Assembly: GCA_021613375.1 (NCBI GenBank)
Contig: CM038706.1
Location: 21,580,866-21,644,865 of the forward strand
Source of the DNA: Megaleporinus macrocephalus
Taxonomy: Eukaryota > Chordata > Actinopteri > Characiformes > Anostomidae
Direction: 5' to 3'
DNA: 64,000 nucleotides
Positions 54,297-64,000 of this stretch are shown one piece after another. The notes below the pieces were generated by a model. The model searched no databases and was not told the DNA's origin. It saw only the letters and a program-made list of their open reading frames with translations. Position numbers and translations under genes: made by a program. Each line of letters opens with the position of its first letter. Position 1 is the first letter of the stretch.

Positions 54297-57200
54297 ATGA
54301 GCTTTGATCCTTTCATCTCCTCTTCCTCCTCCGTCTTGTTCCGGCGCTGGGACGACCACTCCAGCGCCTACCGCTTCTCCCAGAGCCCCCTCTCCTCCTC
54401 CTCCTCCTCTCGGCGGCTGCTTAAGTCAGAGCCGGCAGGGAGCTGGGAGAAGAATGACATGACCGTGGTGTGCTCCGAGCTGCTGGGACTGAGAGCCCAG
54501 GAGAAGGAGCAGTTAGTGGGGCTGAACAACCGCTTTGCCTCCTACATCGAGAAGGTTCGGCACCTGGAGCAGCAGAACCGGGTGCTTCTGCTGCAGCTGG
54601 AGGCCCTGAGGCGCGCACAGAGTCAGCCGTCCCGCCTGCAGCAGCTCTATCAGCAGGAGGCACGAGGTCTCCAGGAGCAGCTGCGCCAGGAGGCCCAGGA
54701 CAAGGCGCGCATGGAGGTGCAGAGGGACGAGCTGCGGGAGGGGCAGGCGCGGCTGCGGGAGCGCTTGGAGCAGGAGGCCAGGAGGCGCGAGGAGGCTGAG
54801 GAGGAGCTGCAGCGTGCAAGAGAGGACGCGGGCAGGGCAGCCCTGTGGAGTTACGATGCTGGCGTCAGCGTGGTCTCTCTGGAGCGGGAGCTGGCCTTCC
54901 TGAAGCAGGTGTTCGCAGAGGAGCAGGAGGGGCTGCGCTCCCAGCTGCAGGTGACCAGCCTCAGCCTGGGCGAGAAGCTGGACGTAAGCAGGCCAGACCT
55001 GTCGGCCGCTCTGAAGGAGATCCGTGTGCAGTACGAAAGCCTGGCCAGGCGCAACAGGCAGGCGGCCGAGGTGTGGTTCCAGGGCAAGGTGGCGAATGTG
55101 GCGCAGGTGGCCAATAAGCAGGAGGAGGCTGTCCGCTTGGTGCGGGAGGAGACTGCAGAGTACCGGCGGCTGCTCCTGTCCTGCTCTGCTGAAGTGGAGA
55201 CTCTGAGAAATGTCATCAACTCGCTGAACGGACAGCTGAGAGAGCTGGAGGAGACACAGGGCAAGGAGGTGGCCAAGTACCAGGTATTGTATCAAAAGCA
55301 TGAAGTAGTAAATAATATTCTGTCAAGTCAAGTGATTCCTAAGCCTGGTCCTTGAGTGCCTCTCTTTAGTGTTTTTTCCTGCTCTAAACAAACTCACCGA
55401 CTCAGAAAGGGCTTGAGAATGAGCTTATTCTTTTGTGTTAGAGCAGGTAAAAACATTTTTAAGTTTTTGGAATAATTTGAAAATGCCATCATATATATTC
55501 AAATACATATATATCATATATCATACATATATACATCATATATAGTCAAATTACTACATTTTCACTATAGTTTTCTAAAAGCATCTTAGGTTAAAATATT
55601 ATTATGCTTTAATTTGTGCAATGTTTTCTAAAATATCTAGAATGTGGTTGATTTTTTGCTGAAATATAATATAAAATATATAAAATATAATATGTGCCAT
55701 AACTTTTGCACAGGCTGCTTTTTTGTACCCAATTTGTTACACTCAGCAAATAAACAGTTAAATGTGCATTAAAATGTGCAGAAATGTGTACTCTAAAGAG
55801 GATGTGTTTGAACTTTTTGTTTTGCACAAGACTATATAGTAATTATAGTATAGTAAAGTAGTTTCTATAGGATTTGTTTTAGAATTTTATAGTAAATTCA
55901 GTGAAAAAAACTGTGAAACTATAAAGATGTGAAAATATGGCAACACTGTGAATCAGCACTCAAAGACAAAGATGTTTTTACTTCAGCAGCCTATTCAGTG
56001 TGACCTCCAGTTATTAAGATTACTCTGTCAACTACATTGTGCTGTAGTTCAGCAGCACATAAGGAAAAGGGGATAGGAGTGCAGGCGAGCTCCTAGACAC
56101 AGCTAGGTGTGATTTGTATTCTATGCACTTGCAGAAGAATATTACAGACAAAAGGACACTGCAGTGCAAGGAATAGTGCAGAATCAGACTGCTGCACTTC
56201 TCAATGTTAGCGGAACTCCATAAGAATTAGTGGCCCTAAATCTTGTCTGTGCACCAATGTTTTTAGCCATTATCATGAGTTGAGATGCTGCACCATAAGT
56301 GTAAAACTGTTTTTTTTAAAAAGCTGCGGTGCTTATTTGTTGTGGCTTATGTCTGAAGCGTAACCTGACCTTGTATTCTGTATATTGATATAACCCACTT
56401 TCCACTATTGTAAACGTACACAGCAGTGAAATAGTATGTGCTGTGTCAGGAATCAATTCAGGTACAGTACACTAAAGATTCTGTGGACTGCTGACTCACT
56501 GTAACAAAGCTGATGTACTACTGAATATTTCTACTCGCAGCAACCACAGATTCTAAATATAGAAACACTATGACATCATGGCTTGTGCTATTCTGGTCTG
56601 AGGTATTCCTTTGATGAATGAGAGCTTTGTTCTTTCAGTCAAGACCCTTTATTTTCTGTCCAGAAGCTCACTTGAACACATGTAGGATGAGCGTTACAAA
56701 ATCATTTTTGTATGTCATTTCATGTAACATAATTTTAGAGTCCTGGTGTGAGTATTTTCCCCAGACACACCTGTCTCACAGGTCTTACGAGCTCTGTTTA
56801 GTAGTACTGTTCATCTGTCAATCATAATTGTATTTTTACTACACCTATTTGTTTTATAGGAGAGGATAAGTGATCTAGAGAGGGATATCGCTGAGGCCAA
56901 AGAGGAGATGTCGCGGTACTTGAAGGAATACCAAGACCTGCTGAACGTAAAGATGGCTCTGGACATCGAGATTGCAGCCTACAAGTAAAAATCTACAATG
57001 AATCATTAAATCAACCACAGCATGTTTTTCAGTGTGCACAATTGAAATAATAATTGAATTCTTTGAAATTACATGGATTTTTGCATTGATTACTAATAAA
57101 ATGTGATCTGATCTTTATCTAGGTCACATTTATAAACAAGCACAATCTAACTTAACTAATAACACATGGCAGTTGTACTTTTTAGGTCTCTTATTGAACA

Positions 57201-58498
57201 CGTTCAATAAACATCCACAGTGCAGGCAAGCAGAAGGAAGTAAACCCTTGACATTAATAACCTGTAGATCCCTTTAGTTAATTTTTTTGTTGTGAATCAC
57301 CCAACGTCTTCAGCTTAAGATCCCTCCAGTTTCAACAATGATGATTTTGTTTAGCACAGCGTATTTCAATTAATTGTGTAGTGCAAATAAATAGATAGCA
57401 ATTTCAATGAAGCCTTTGATAACCTTGAAGACTTATAAAAATAAATAAATGTTATATCTGTTATAAACATGTCCACTCATCACCTGCAGTGATGCCACAG
57501 TAGACCACAGCAAATAATTCCTGGTTTGAATATGACATGGACTGCTGCCCTTATGTTATCCTGTAGAATGGTTTGATTGTGCCCTCAATGATCAGCAAAG
57601 CAGCCCCAAACCGTGATGCTTCCTCCACCATGCTTCACAGTTCGGTTGAGGTTTTGATTTTGGTGTGCAGTGTCCTTTTTCCTACAAACATAGTATTGTG
57701 TGTTTGTGCTAAAAGAAATCCTTTTGTCTCAGTGGACACTTGAACAAAGATTGTAGCGTCTTCTGTAGGTCTTGTGTTTATGTTTTCAGATTCAACAGTC
57801 CTGAATTTTCTCCATTTGTAGACAGTTTGTCTAACTGTAGATTGATGTACACCCTGGTCTTTAGCAATGCTTTTTTTAGTCTTTTCCAGCTTCATGCATC
57901 TCTATAATTATCTTCTAAGGTCTTCTGAAAGTTGTTTGTATTGAGGCATACTTTACACTTGAGAACAGCAGATTTGTCAGTACTCTGGCTTTGTGTGCTG
58001 TCTTTATTTAGTTAGCAAAGAACTCGTAAAAAAACCCATTTCCAATCTTATCTTTGTAATTCAAACACCTTTTGCCAGTCTTGAAGAAGTAAATAATCCA
58101 GAGGTACACTTACTTTTTCTAGCCTGCACTGTATATGTTACTTAATGTGTTAAAAAGGTATAACAGTTTGTGTTTTGTTAGTTTATTCAGATTGTATTTG
58201 TCTATAATTGTGAATAAGATAATGATTAGTTCACCTTTTATTAGTAATCAATGCAGAAATCCAGATATTTCCAATGGGTTTACTTACTTTTTTTTCCTTG
58301 TAATCTATTGCTTTTATCCACGTTAATAAGAAATACTTTATCTGTATAGACAGTCACAGAATTCCGTACTTGTTTTTTTTTTCAGTTCTGTTCTGCCTTT
58401 AGTTTTATTATGACTGCATTCGTGTTTGTTTCAACAGGAAACTGCTGGAGGGGGAAGAGATTCGGCTGACGTATTACTCCCTACCAGCCCTGGCCTAA
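54297..58498 (+). CDS. Type IV-like intermediate filament protein with almost no tail
   Basis: Three coding exons, 54297-55283, 56860-56984 and 58438-58498, give 1173 nt and 390 residues. The Ser/Arg-rich head covers about residues 1-65. The rod starts with the helix initiation motif [19 protein letters not shown] (about 69-87) and ends with [20 protein letters not shown] and KKLLEGEE (about 349-378). Only 12 residues follow before the stop. One large first exon, then a 125-nt exon split inside the AAYK codon, is the layout I know from type IV genes (alpha-internexin, neurofilaments) rather than the many-intron type III genes. The rod also reads like neurofilament/internexin ([19 protein letters not shown]). 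Paralogue identity is open, so no symbol is given. The first exon is much more GC-rich than its surroundings. Confidence 0.88.
57218..58131 (-). mobile_element. Tc1/mariner-like element, degenerate
   Basis: Lies in intron 2 of the filament gene. Ends are inverted repeats: cagtgcaggcaagcag at the left and the complement of agcctgcactg at the right, followed by TA. The minus strand keeps transposase fragments: a helix-turn-helix-like piece (about 57770-57895) and the DDE-region words KHGGG and VWGCFA (about 57595-57640). At about 0.9 kb it is shorter than a full Tc1 element and has no intact frame. Confidence 0.8.
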
Positions 58499-58931
58499 GC
58501 CCTAACCTACGAATCCCATATCCTGATCAACTTCATCATCACCATACTGTTGCCCTAGCTCCTTTAATTGATCCTTCAATCCTACTCCTTAGCTTTCCTC
58601 CTCATCCCTTTACTAATGTCAAATTACCTCATACTCAATTCCTCATAAGAAGCCCAAAACTCAAACCTCCACACCCTACTCATACTTCATATCTCTTCAA
58701 TCCCCAATCCCCCAGGCTATTGACCATAACCCATAACCCTAGTATCTGAACCTTCAGATATCTAACCATTGCCTCAAAGCTCACACTACATTACTGATTT
58801 AAAGACAAACGAGCCCTTGTGTTACACAAGAGGTACACCATGACCGTCCCCCTTCTTCTTCACACTTTAACTGAAACAAGGTGGCCGCCATGGAGAGAAT
58901 GCTGACCGCAGCACTTGCCCAGCCAGAAGTC

Positions 58932-59092
58932 AATATCCTGTTGGCAAATTCTAAGTGCCAGTCACGATTGGCAATAAAACCCGTTCTGCGCAAACTGTTA
59001 ACCAATTGTTTGTGAAGGTGGTTTCTGTTGTGCCCTTGGAAATGTACTGAGACTGTGCTGACTTTCAGCCTAGAATCGGCCAACAGGATATT
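58932..59092. mobile_element. Small MITE with ~22-bp terminal inverted repeats
   Basis: Left end aatatcctgttggc…attcta (58932-58953), right end its inverse tagaatcggccaacaggata. It is about 160 bp and non-coding. The only nearby AATAAA (58973-58978) for the filament gene lies inside it. Confidence 0.65.
58973..58978 (+). terminator. Candidate polyadenylation signal of the filament gene
   Basis: AATAAA about 475 nt after the stop codon at 58498, inside a MITE. Confidence 0.5.
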
Positions 59093-60465
59093 ATTCTACA
59101 TCTATAACTGTAGTGAATATAGAACTTAGAAGCCTGCTAGAAGTCTTATTTCCATTTAAAAGCAATGGCACTTCATTTGCTTATTATTTGTCCTTGATGT
59201 TTACATTCTGATGTTGTCAACTTTGGTTGATTCAGTACTTAAATTATATTTAATTTGGGTATGTAAAATGAAGTTTTAGAGATTTAGTGAATGAAACTGT
59301 TTGTCTAGAAGTGGAAGACATTGCAGGCACAGAGTTGCAGGCAAATGTAGAAGATTAAGATACTTAAGCAGTGAATATCTGTGTGCTCTCATCTGCTTTT
59401 GTTTTGTACGCCCATCTAAATGAGAAACCAAGCCAACGACTAGTGGGATAAAAAAAACTGCAGAGAAGCAACTAGCACCAGTCTCAGATCTTCCTGGTGC
59501 TAAACTTTATTACTCTGCACCTAAAATCAATACATACTGAATAAAAATCTAATGAAAAGCTCTTCCAGTGTGTGTGAGTGATCTGTGCTCCTGTGCCATA
59601 TGTGCTAAAGATCTGCTTTACGAAGCAAAGTGTCATGTAATGTGCAAAAAATGTCAAATAGTCTAAAATTTCTACAAACAGCATGACTGCAAAATAGTGA
59701 CGTGTTGTATGTGGCTCAAAGAGACGACTCTTTCAAGTGAACATTATTTTCCTTTTGCTAAAAAAATTGTAGCTGTCAATCACAAACTTCTTGGAATGCC
59801 ATTTTTAACATTCTGGCTCTGCCCCCTACCTATCTGCAACACCTTTTTGAGTTCATCTAATTTCTTTAGTGGTGTCTGTGTAATACTTAGCCAGATTTCC
59901 AAGTAAACCTCACTGGTTCTTGTGGTTTTTGACTTTTATGTGCCTTTATTTGATAACTGGTTATGGATTTGTCTGCGTTTGGTCCATTTGGGATATTAAT
60001 CTTGTGATTAATTCAATTAATATTTTTTTATTAACTCCATCATTTTTAAACAACAAACATAATGACCACACTAAATTTGTTTATTAATTATTTGTGAGGC
60101 TTGCAAATATTGTAATGAAAAAATAATGTTAGGTAATATCGCTAACGTGGCTAACTTTAGAACTAAAAACTGAAACGGTGGTACATAACCCTGCTGAAAA
60201 AACATGTTTTGAATGCTGTTATGCTGGTCAGCAGTAATAGAAGTTAGTATGCTGATCATCAGCAAAACCAGACTATGTTGTGTTTTAATACAGCTAAACC
60301 AGCACCACACCAGTACTATAGCAACATGGAGTGAAGAGCTGAGCCCATTGCTCTGTCTGAAAAGAGCCGGAAAGCCCAGCACTACTGCAAAATATTCCAA
60401 AATTCAAAAATTTCAACGATGATTCTGATTAAATGATTAAATGTGTGATGCAAATGCAATTTCAG

Positions 60466-60532
60466 TGAAGCCTATCGCAAAGAAGCACTCAACACCCGGT
60501 TTGGAGATAAGGAAGCATCCCCTCTGATTTGA
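60466..60532 (+). other. Exon-like stretch, unassigned
   Basis: A ttcag acceptor is followed by 21 in-frame codons (SEAYR-like start, NTRFGDKEASPLI end) and a stop. The codon pattern looks more protein-like than its flanks. I do not recognise it. It could be a last exon, an alternative end for the upstream filament gene (the phase fits), or chance. Confidence 0.2.
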
Positions 60533-61094
60533 AGTTGGGAGGAACAGAAGATTTGTTTTAAAAAAAAAATTCCAACTGAAACTGAGTTTAGGCCAGAATG
60601 CAGTGATTACAGGACTGATCTACTGAGTGGGTTGTCACCTTACCTTACATTTTAAATTAAATGAAATGTATACATTCCACAAACTCATGGAACAGAGAGG
60701 AATAGTATAAAAAAGTTAATCTCTCTCTCCATTGACAACACGACACTGTTAATAAGGAACTACGCATGCGATATTTCCTGAAATCAGAGTAGTCTATAAA
60801 AGTGTCTTGGTTAAACATGTAACGTAGTTCACTTCTGTATCATTATAGTCGACACTGGAATATGATTGACAGGTAAATCCAGGGCAGTGAAATCGACCAG
60901 GTTGTACAATTTCATTGTCTTACAGAAGAGACAAAATCAGGTATGAAAAGCTGTTTTTTGAGGATTGATTTGAGGATCTGTACTAAATGGACTTTAGACA
61001 TAACACATGTAGCAAACAAAGCTTCCCCCAACACACACAAACACCAACATGCCACCCCTTAAAATGTTCTAGATATGCCCACGTACTTAAAAAA

Positions 61095-61320
61095 AACTTA
61101 TGGTTCTTCAAGGATTCCTTAGTAAAATAAGAAGAACAGCCAAAGAACCCTTTGCATTGTAAAAAGTTTCTTTCGATTGATAGTAAATTTGTTGTGCTAT
61201 GGTTCTAGTTAGAACCTTTCGAAGAAGGTTCTATATAAAACTATACACAGCACGTTTACCATCAATCTGAAGAAAATCTTAACGATGCAAAGAATCCTTT
61301 AATCATACAATATTTTCTTT
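61095..61320. repeat. Dispersed fish-type repeat (ggttct words)
   Basis: Built from repeats of ggttctt/agaacc words in both orientations (for example tggttcttcaagg, aaagaaccc, ttagaacctttc, aggttctata). This style is common in fish genomes. The ends are approximate. Confidence 0.45.
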
Positions 61321-61623
61321 ACCAATGAGTCCTTACAGAGCCATATTTTTAGAGTGCGTAGCACGGAACTGTAACGACTAGACTGTGATTTTACTGTGTA
61401 CCAGTAGGTGGCAGTTAACATCCGCTCCGTGCACACAGACTGAGAGTGAGTAGAGGAAGAAGAAGTAGTTCTTCCGCAGTGACAGGGTTGGAATATGGCA
61501 GCCTCATGTGAAGGGTTCAATGTTATGTAGCCACGCTGCTTGTCCTCTGTATATTCCGACTGGACTGTAAAGCGCCTGCGTTACACTGTCGACTGTTCTG
61601 TAGTTTGTACATAAGAGCTCGTA

Positions 61624-64000
61624 ATGTTTCAGGCAGTGTGTAGCAGCCGGGCTGCTGTAGTCCGTCTTCTATCTCCTCGGTCGGCTGTCCTGGTGGAGAC
61701 GGTTCGGGGGAGAAAGTCTAGAACTGACCCGAAAGCAAAATCTAAAGCTGGACGGATCAAGACCCCTGCTCCGGTGGACCCGGTGGAGATGGTGGTGCTG
61801 AAGGAGCGGTTCACCGAATACAACCTGATCATGAGAGCGCTCAGGTAAGCAGAGCTGTATCTCACTGTTTAAGAATGAATGGCTCTGTAATCACAGTCAG
61901 GCTGCAGTCTGTTCTATTGTCCGTCCGTTTTCTAGGAAATATGTGTCAGTCTGCATCCCAGTACATTCAGTTCAATCATGTCATTTATATTGCATGTCAG
62001 TGAGTAGATCTGTAACTTTTGGATAAAAGGGATATGTGGGATCAAACCCCATTTTCTGTTTCTAAGAGATAAAAAAAGTATATTTAAAAAAATGCATGAA
62101 GAGCTTTAAAAAAGAAACATCGCTACATAGAAAAATCTGTAGAGTGTCTTGTATGGTAATATAGGTTCTGAACACCATTGACTATGAGGTCATTGGCTGT
62201 ACCACAGGGTTGTAGTGTTTTTTTCGTAGTACCCTGATTACAAAGGACTCAGACTGCACTGTGTGTACTGTGCGTCCAGGATGGAGTTTAAAGAGGAGAT
62301 GTTGCGGAGGCGGTATGAGAAAGAAACTGGTTCATTGGCAGAGGAGAGAGCCAGGCAGGAGACTGAAGAACACAGATCATTAATGGCCTGGAACGATGCG
62401 GAAAATCTCAGACTGCGTAAAATCCGGTAAGATAAACAAACAGATCAATACTTTGTTCAGCAAGTGGAAACGTTCTGAAAACTGGACATTTGCAAATCAC
62501 TAACAGTCTTTACATAACTGTGCTCCTTGCATGCATTATTTTATTATGCTTATTAAAGGTGCAATATGTATTTTTAAGTTTAGAACATTACAAAATAAAA
62601 TAAACTAAACTGAACAACAGATTGCGAAGAAATAACCGTTCTGACTGTATGTTAAAGACGTCTTTGTAGCAGGTATATCAGCATGCTAACCAGCTAGCCC
62701 CTGTGAGTAGTGTCTTGTAATATCACTTTGTACGGTATGAGGCAATAGTGAGTCACTGTAGCATTGAGTCTGTCTGTCCAACATGAAAGGATAATAAAGC
62801 AGCACTGCCCTGATGCTGTATTCTAATCTTTTATCAGTCATGTTGAAGGTGCTGCTCCCAATTAGATCATTCAAGAACAGGTAGCAAATGAAAGGATAAG
62901 TAAACACAGTTATTGCTCTTGGCAAGTGACTATGCTCTGCAGCAAACTAAAGAAGTGACATTAATAGAAGAAAAACAAGAGAACATTGGCGTTGCTTTCC
63001 TCCACTAGAGATGCTTTTGTCGATTAAAGGGATGAAGGTTGATGCTGAACTCTCAACATTTCTTCTAGACTGATAAGGAGTGAGGAGGGACGGTGCATGT
63101 CTTTTGTTTATTTCAGTATAGAATCAACACACTGTCAACCAACAGTGGAACCAAGCAAGACAAATAAAATTGAAAAAAAAAAAAGAAAATATTGCATTGA
63201 TCTTTAAAAAAAAGCACCACAAAACTTCTAACATTTATGAATATTGTATAAGGAACATATGAAGATAATGTCAATTGAAGTAGTTTGGGACAGCTCTTAT
63301 ATACTTAGGAATGTAGTATTTTCCTAAAACGATGATAAAATTTATAATCAGATTCATACTACTGTACTCCATTATTATCCCAAGCGTTACATTATTTATT
63401 AAAAAAGTATTCAGTGCCAGGATGCTAGCTTTTAACCAGCAACGTCATTCCAAAATAATACAGAATAAGTATATAATTAAAATAGATGGTTTGTAGTTCC
63501 ACTGTCATTATTACAAAAACACAAGTGTTCTTTTTAAAATCTTAGTCTTAAAAAGAGGAGTAAACATATTAAATAAGATAAGTCTTTAGGACAGGAGTGA
63601 AAGTTTCTGGGTATTAGAAATAGATATAAACCCACCTCTTAATTCTTTTACCCCATATTGTTTAAAGTATGAATTCATCAGGTTATCATCTGCTTCTTTA
63701 AGTCTGTTCTTGATGTTGTTTGGTACATCTAAAACTGTCCTATTTTCAACAGTTTTTAACCCTCAAAACAAAAATGTCCCAAAAGTAATCTTATTATGTA
63801 TGTACTATTTTGACTGACATCAGTTAGCCCTGCATATTCTGGTTAAAATATTATTCACAGGTAACACAACTTCAGCGATGGCGGTTTCATAGGGCGAACG
63901 CTTTTCTGTCAGGTAATATGTTCCCCTTAAAAAAGTGTGTCATATTCTGTGTTTGTGTGTGTTGTGTGTATTAGTGAGCTACGTGTGCAGCAAGAGACTG
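61624..64000 (+). CDS. mrps26: Mitochondrial small ribosomal subunit protein mS26 (partial)
   Basis: Exons 61624-61844, 62280-62426 and 63975 to the window edge; the gene continues to the right. mS26 is part of the mitochondrial small ribosomal subunit. The N-terminus is basic and Arg-rich (mitochondrial targeting), followed by the family segment RGRKSRTDPKAKSKAGRI (about residues 29-46), PAPVDPVEMVVLKERF, RALRMEF across the first junction, and EEHRSLMAWNDAENLRLRKI at the end of exon 2. Exon 3 starts with RELRVQQET after an acceptor at 63973-63974. The ATG at 61624 is the first in frame and gives a plausible presequence. There is an ETS-like cttccgc upstream near 61470. Confidence 0.92.
62555..63105 (+). 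repeat. Dispersed repeat family C, copy 2
   Basis: Inside mrps26 intron 2. Colinear with 10855-11410; starts aaaggtgcaatatgta, and shares ccaacatgaa, actgccctgatg and a gcaagtgac block. Confidence 0.6.

Larger units (their letters stand above)
59093..61480. other. Intergenic between filament gene and mrps26
   Basis: AT-rich. Holds one exon-like stretch (60466-60532) and a repeat near 61095-61320. Nothing else is supported. Confidence 0.45.

Noticed and set aside
54421..55301. Long open frames on the minus strand over the filament exon
   Set aside because: They are antisense shadows of a GC-rich, Glu/Gln/Leu-rich coding exon and have no family pattern.
58426..58749. 107-codon frame over the last filament exon and 3' UTR
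   Set aside because: It is in another frame from the rod (KKLLEGEE) and runs into C-rich UTR; the filament frame is clearly the coding one.

Overview
The window is vertebrate, and almost certainly teleost fish, nuclear DNA. It has multi-exon genes with GT-AG introns and AT-rich introns full of microsatellites. It also carries small DNA transposons and MITEs, a Tc1-like relic and an L2/CR1-type LINE. Some dispersed repeats look like ones I associate with otophysan fishes (characins, catfishes), but that is only an impression. Exons were assembled by hand from splice signals, and every complete gene model closes in frame from ATG to stop.

Layout, left to right: dcaf10 (minus, 738-6297, 505 aa, CUL4-DDB1 substrate receptor); pomk (minus, 8382-10231, 344 aa, protein O-mannose kinase); a grxcr1-like first exon (plus, 12462-12863) followed by a 1.8-kb minisatellite and a short possible last exon at 16005; yipf7 (minus, 19121-23043, 246 aa, Golgi/ER membrane protein); alms1 (minus, 25156-42002, 18 coding exons, 2208 aa, centrosome/basal-body protein) with an L2-type LINE in intron 5; ttc31-like (plus, 43787-50342, 18 exons, 628 aa) with TPR, UBA-like, RRM and CCCH segments; a tail-less type IV intermediate filament gene (plus, 54297-58498, 390 aa) with a dead Tc1 element in its second intron; and the first part of mrps26 (plus, from 61624, running off the right edge).

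The genes are unrelated housekeeping or tissue-specific loci, not an operon or a defence system. From memory, the mammalian orthologues lie on several chromosomes (dcaf10, pomk, grxcr1/yipf7, alms1/ttc31, mrps26), so the order is a mosaic of vertebrate synteny blocks. grxcr1-yipf7 and alms1-ttc31 are the two pairs I would expect to be linked.

The items most worth a second look are the grxcr1-like locus that appears to lack its glutaredoxin exons, the RRM and CCCH C-terminus on the ttc31-like protein, the intermediate filament with only 12 residues after its rod, two GC-AG introns, and several paired short repeats with terminal inverted repeats. I see no CRISPR array, tRNA gene, rRNA gene or bacterial-type system.
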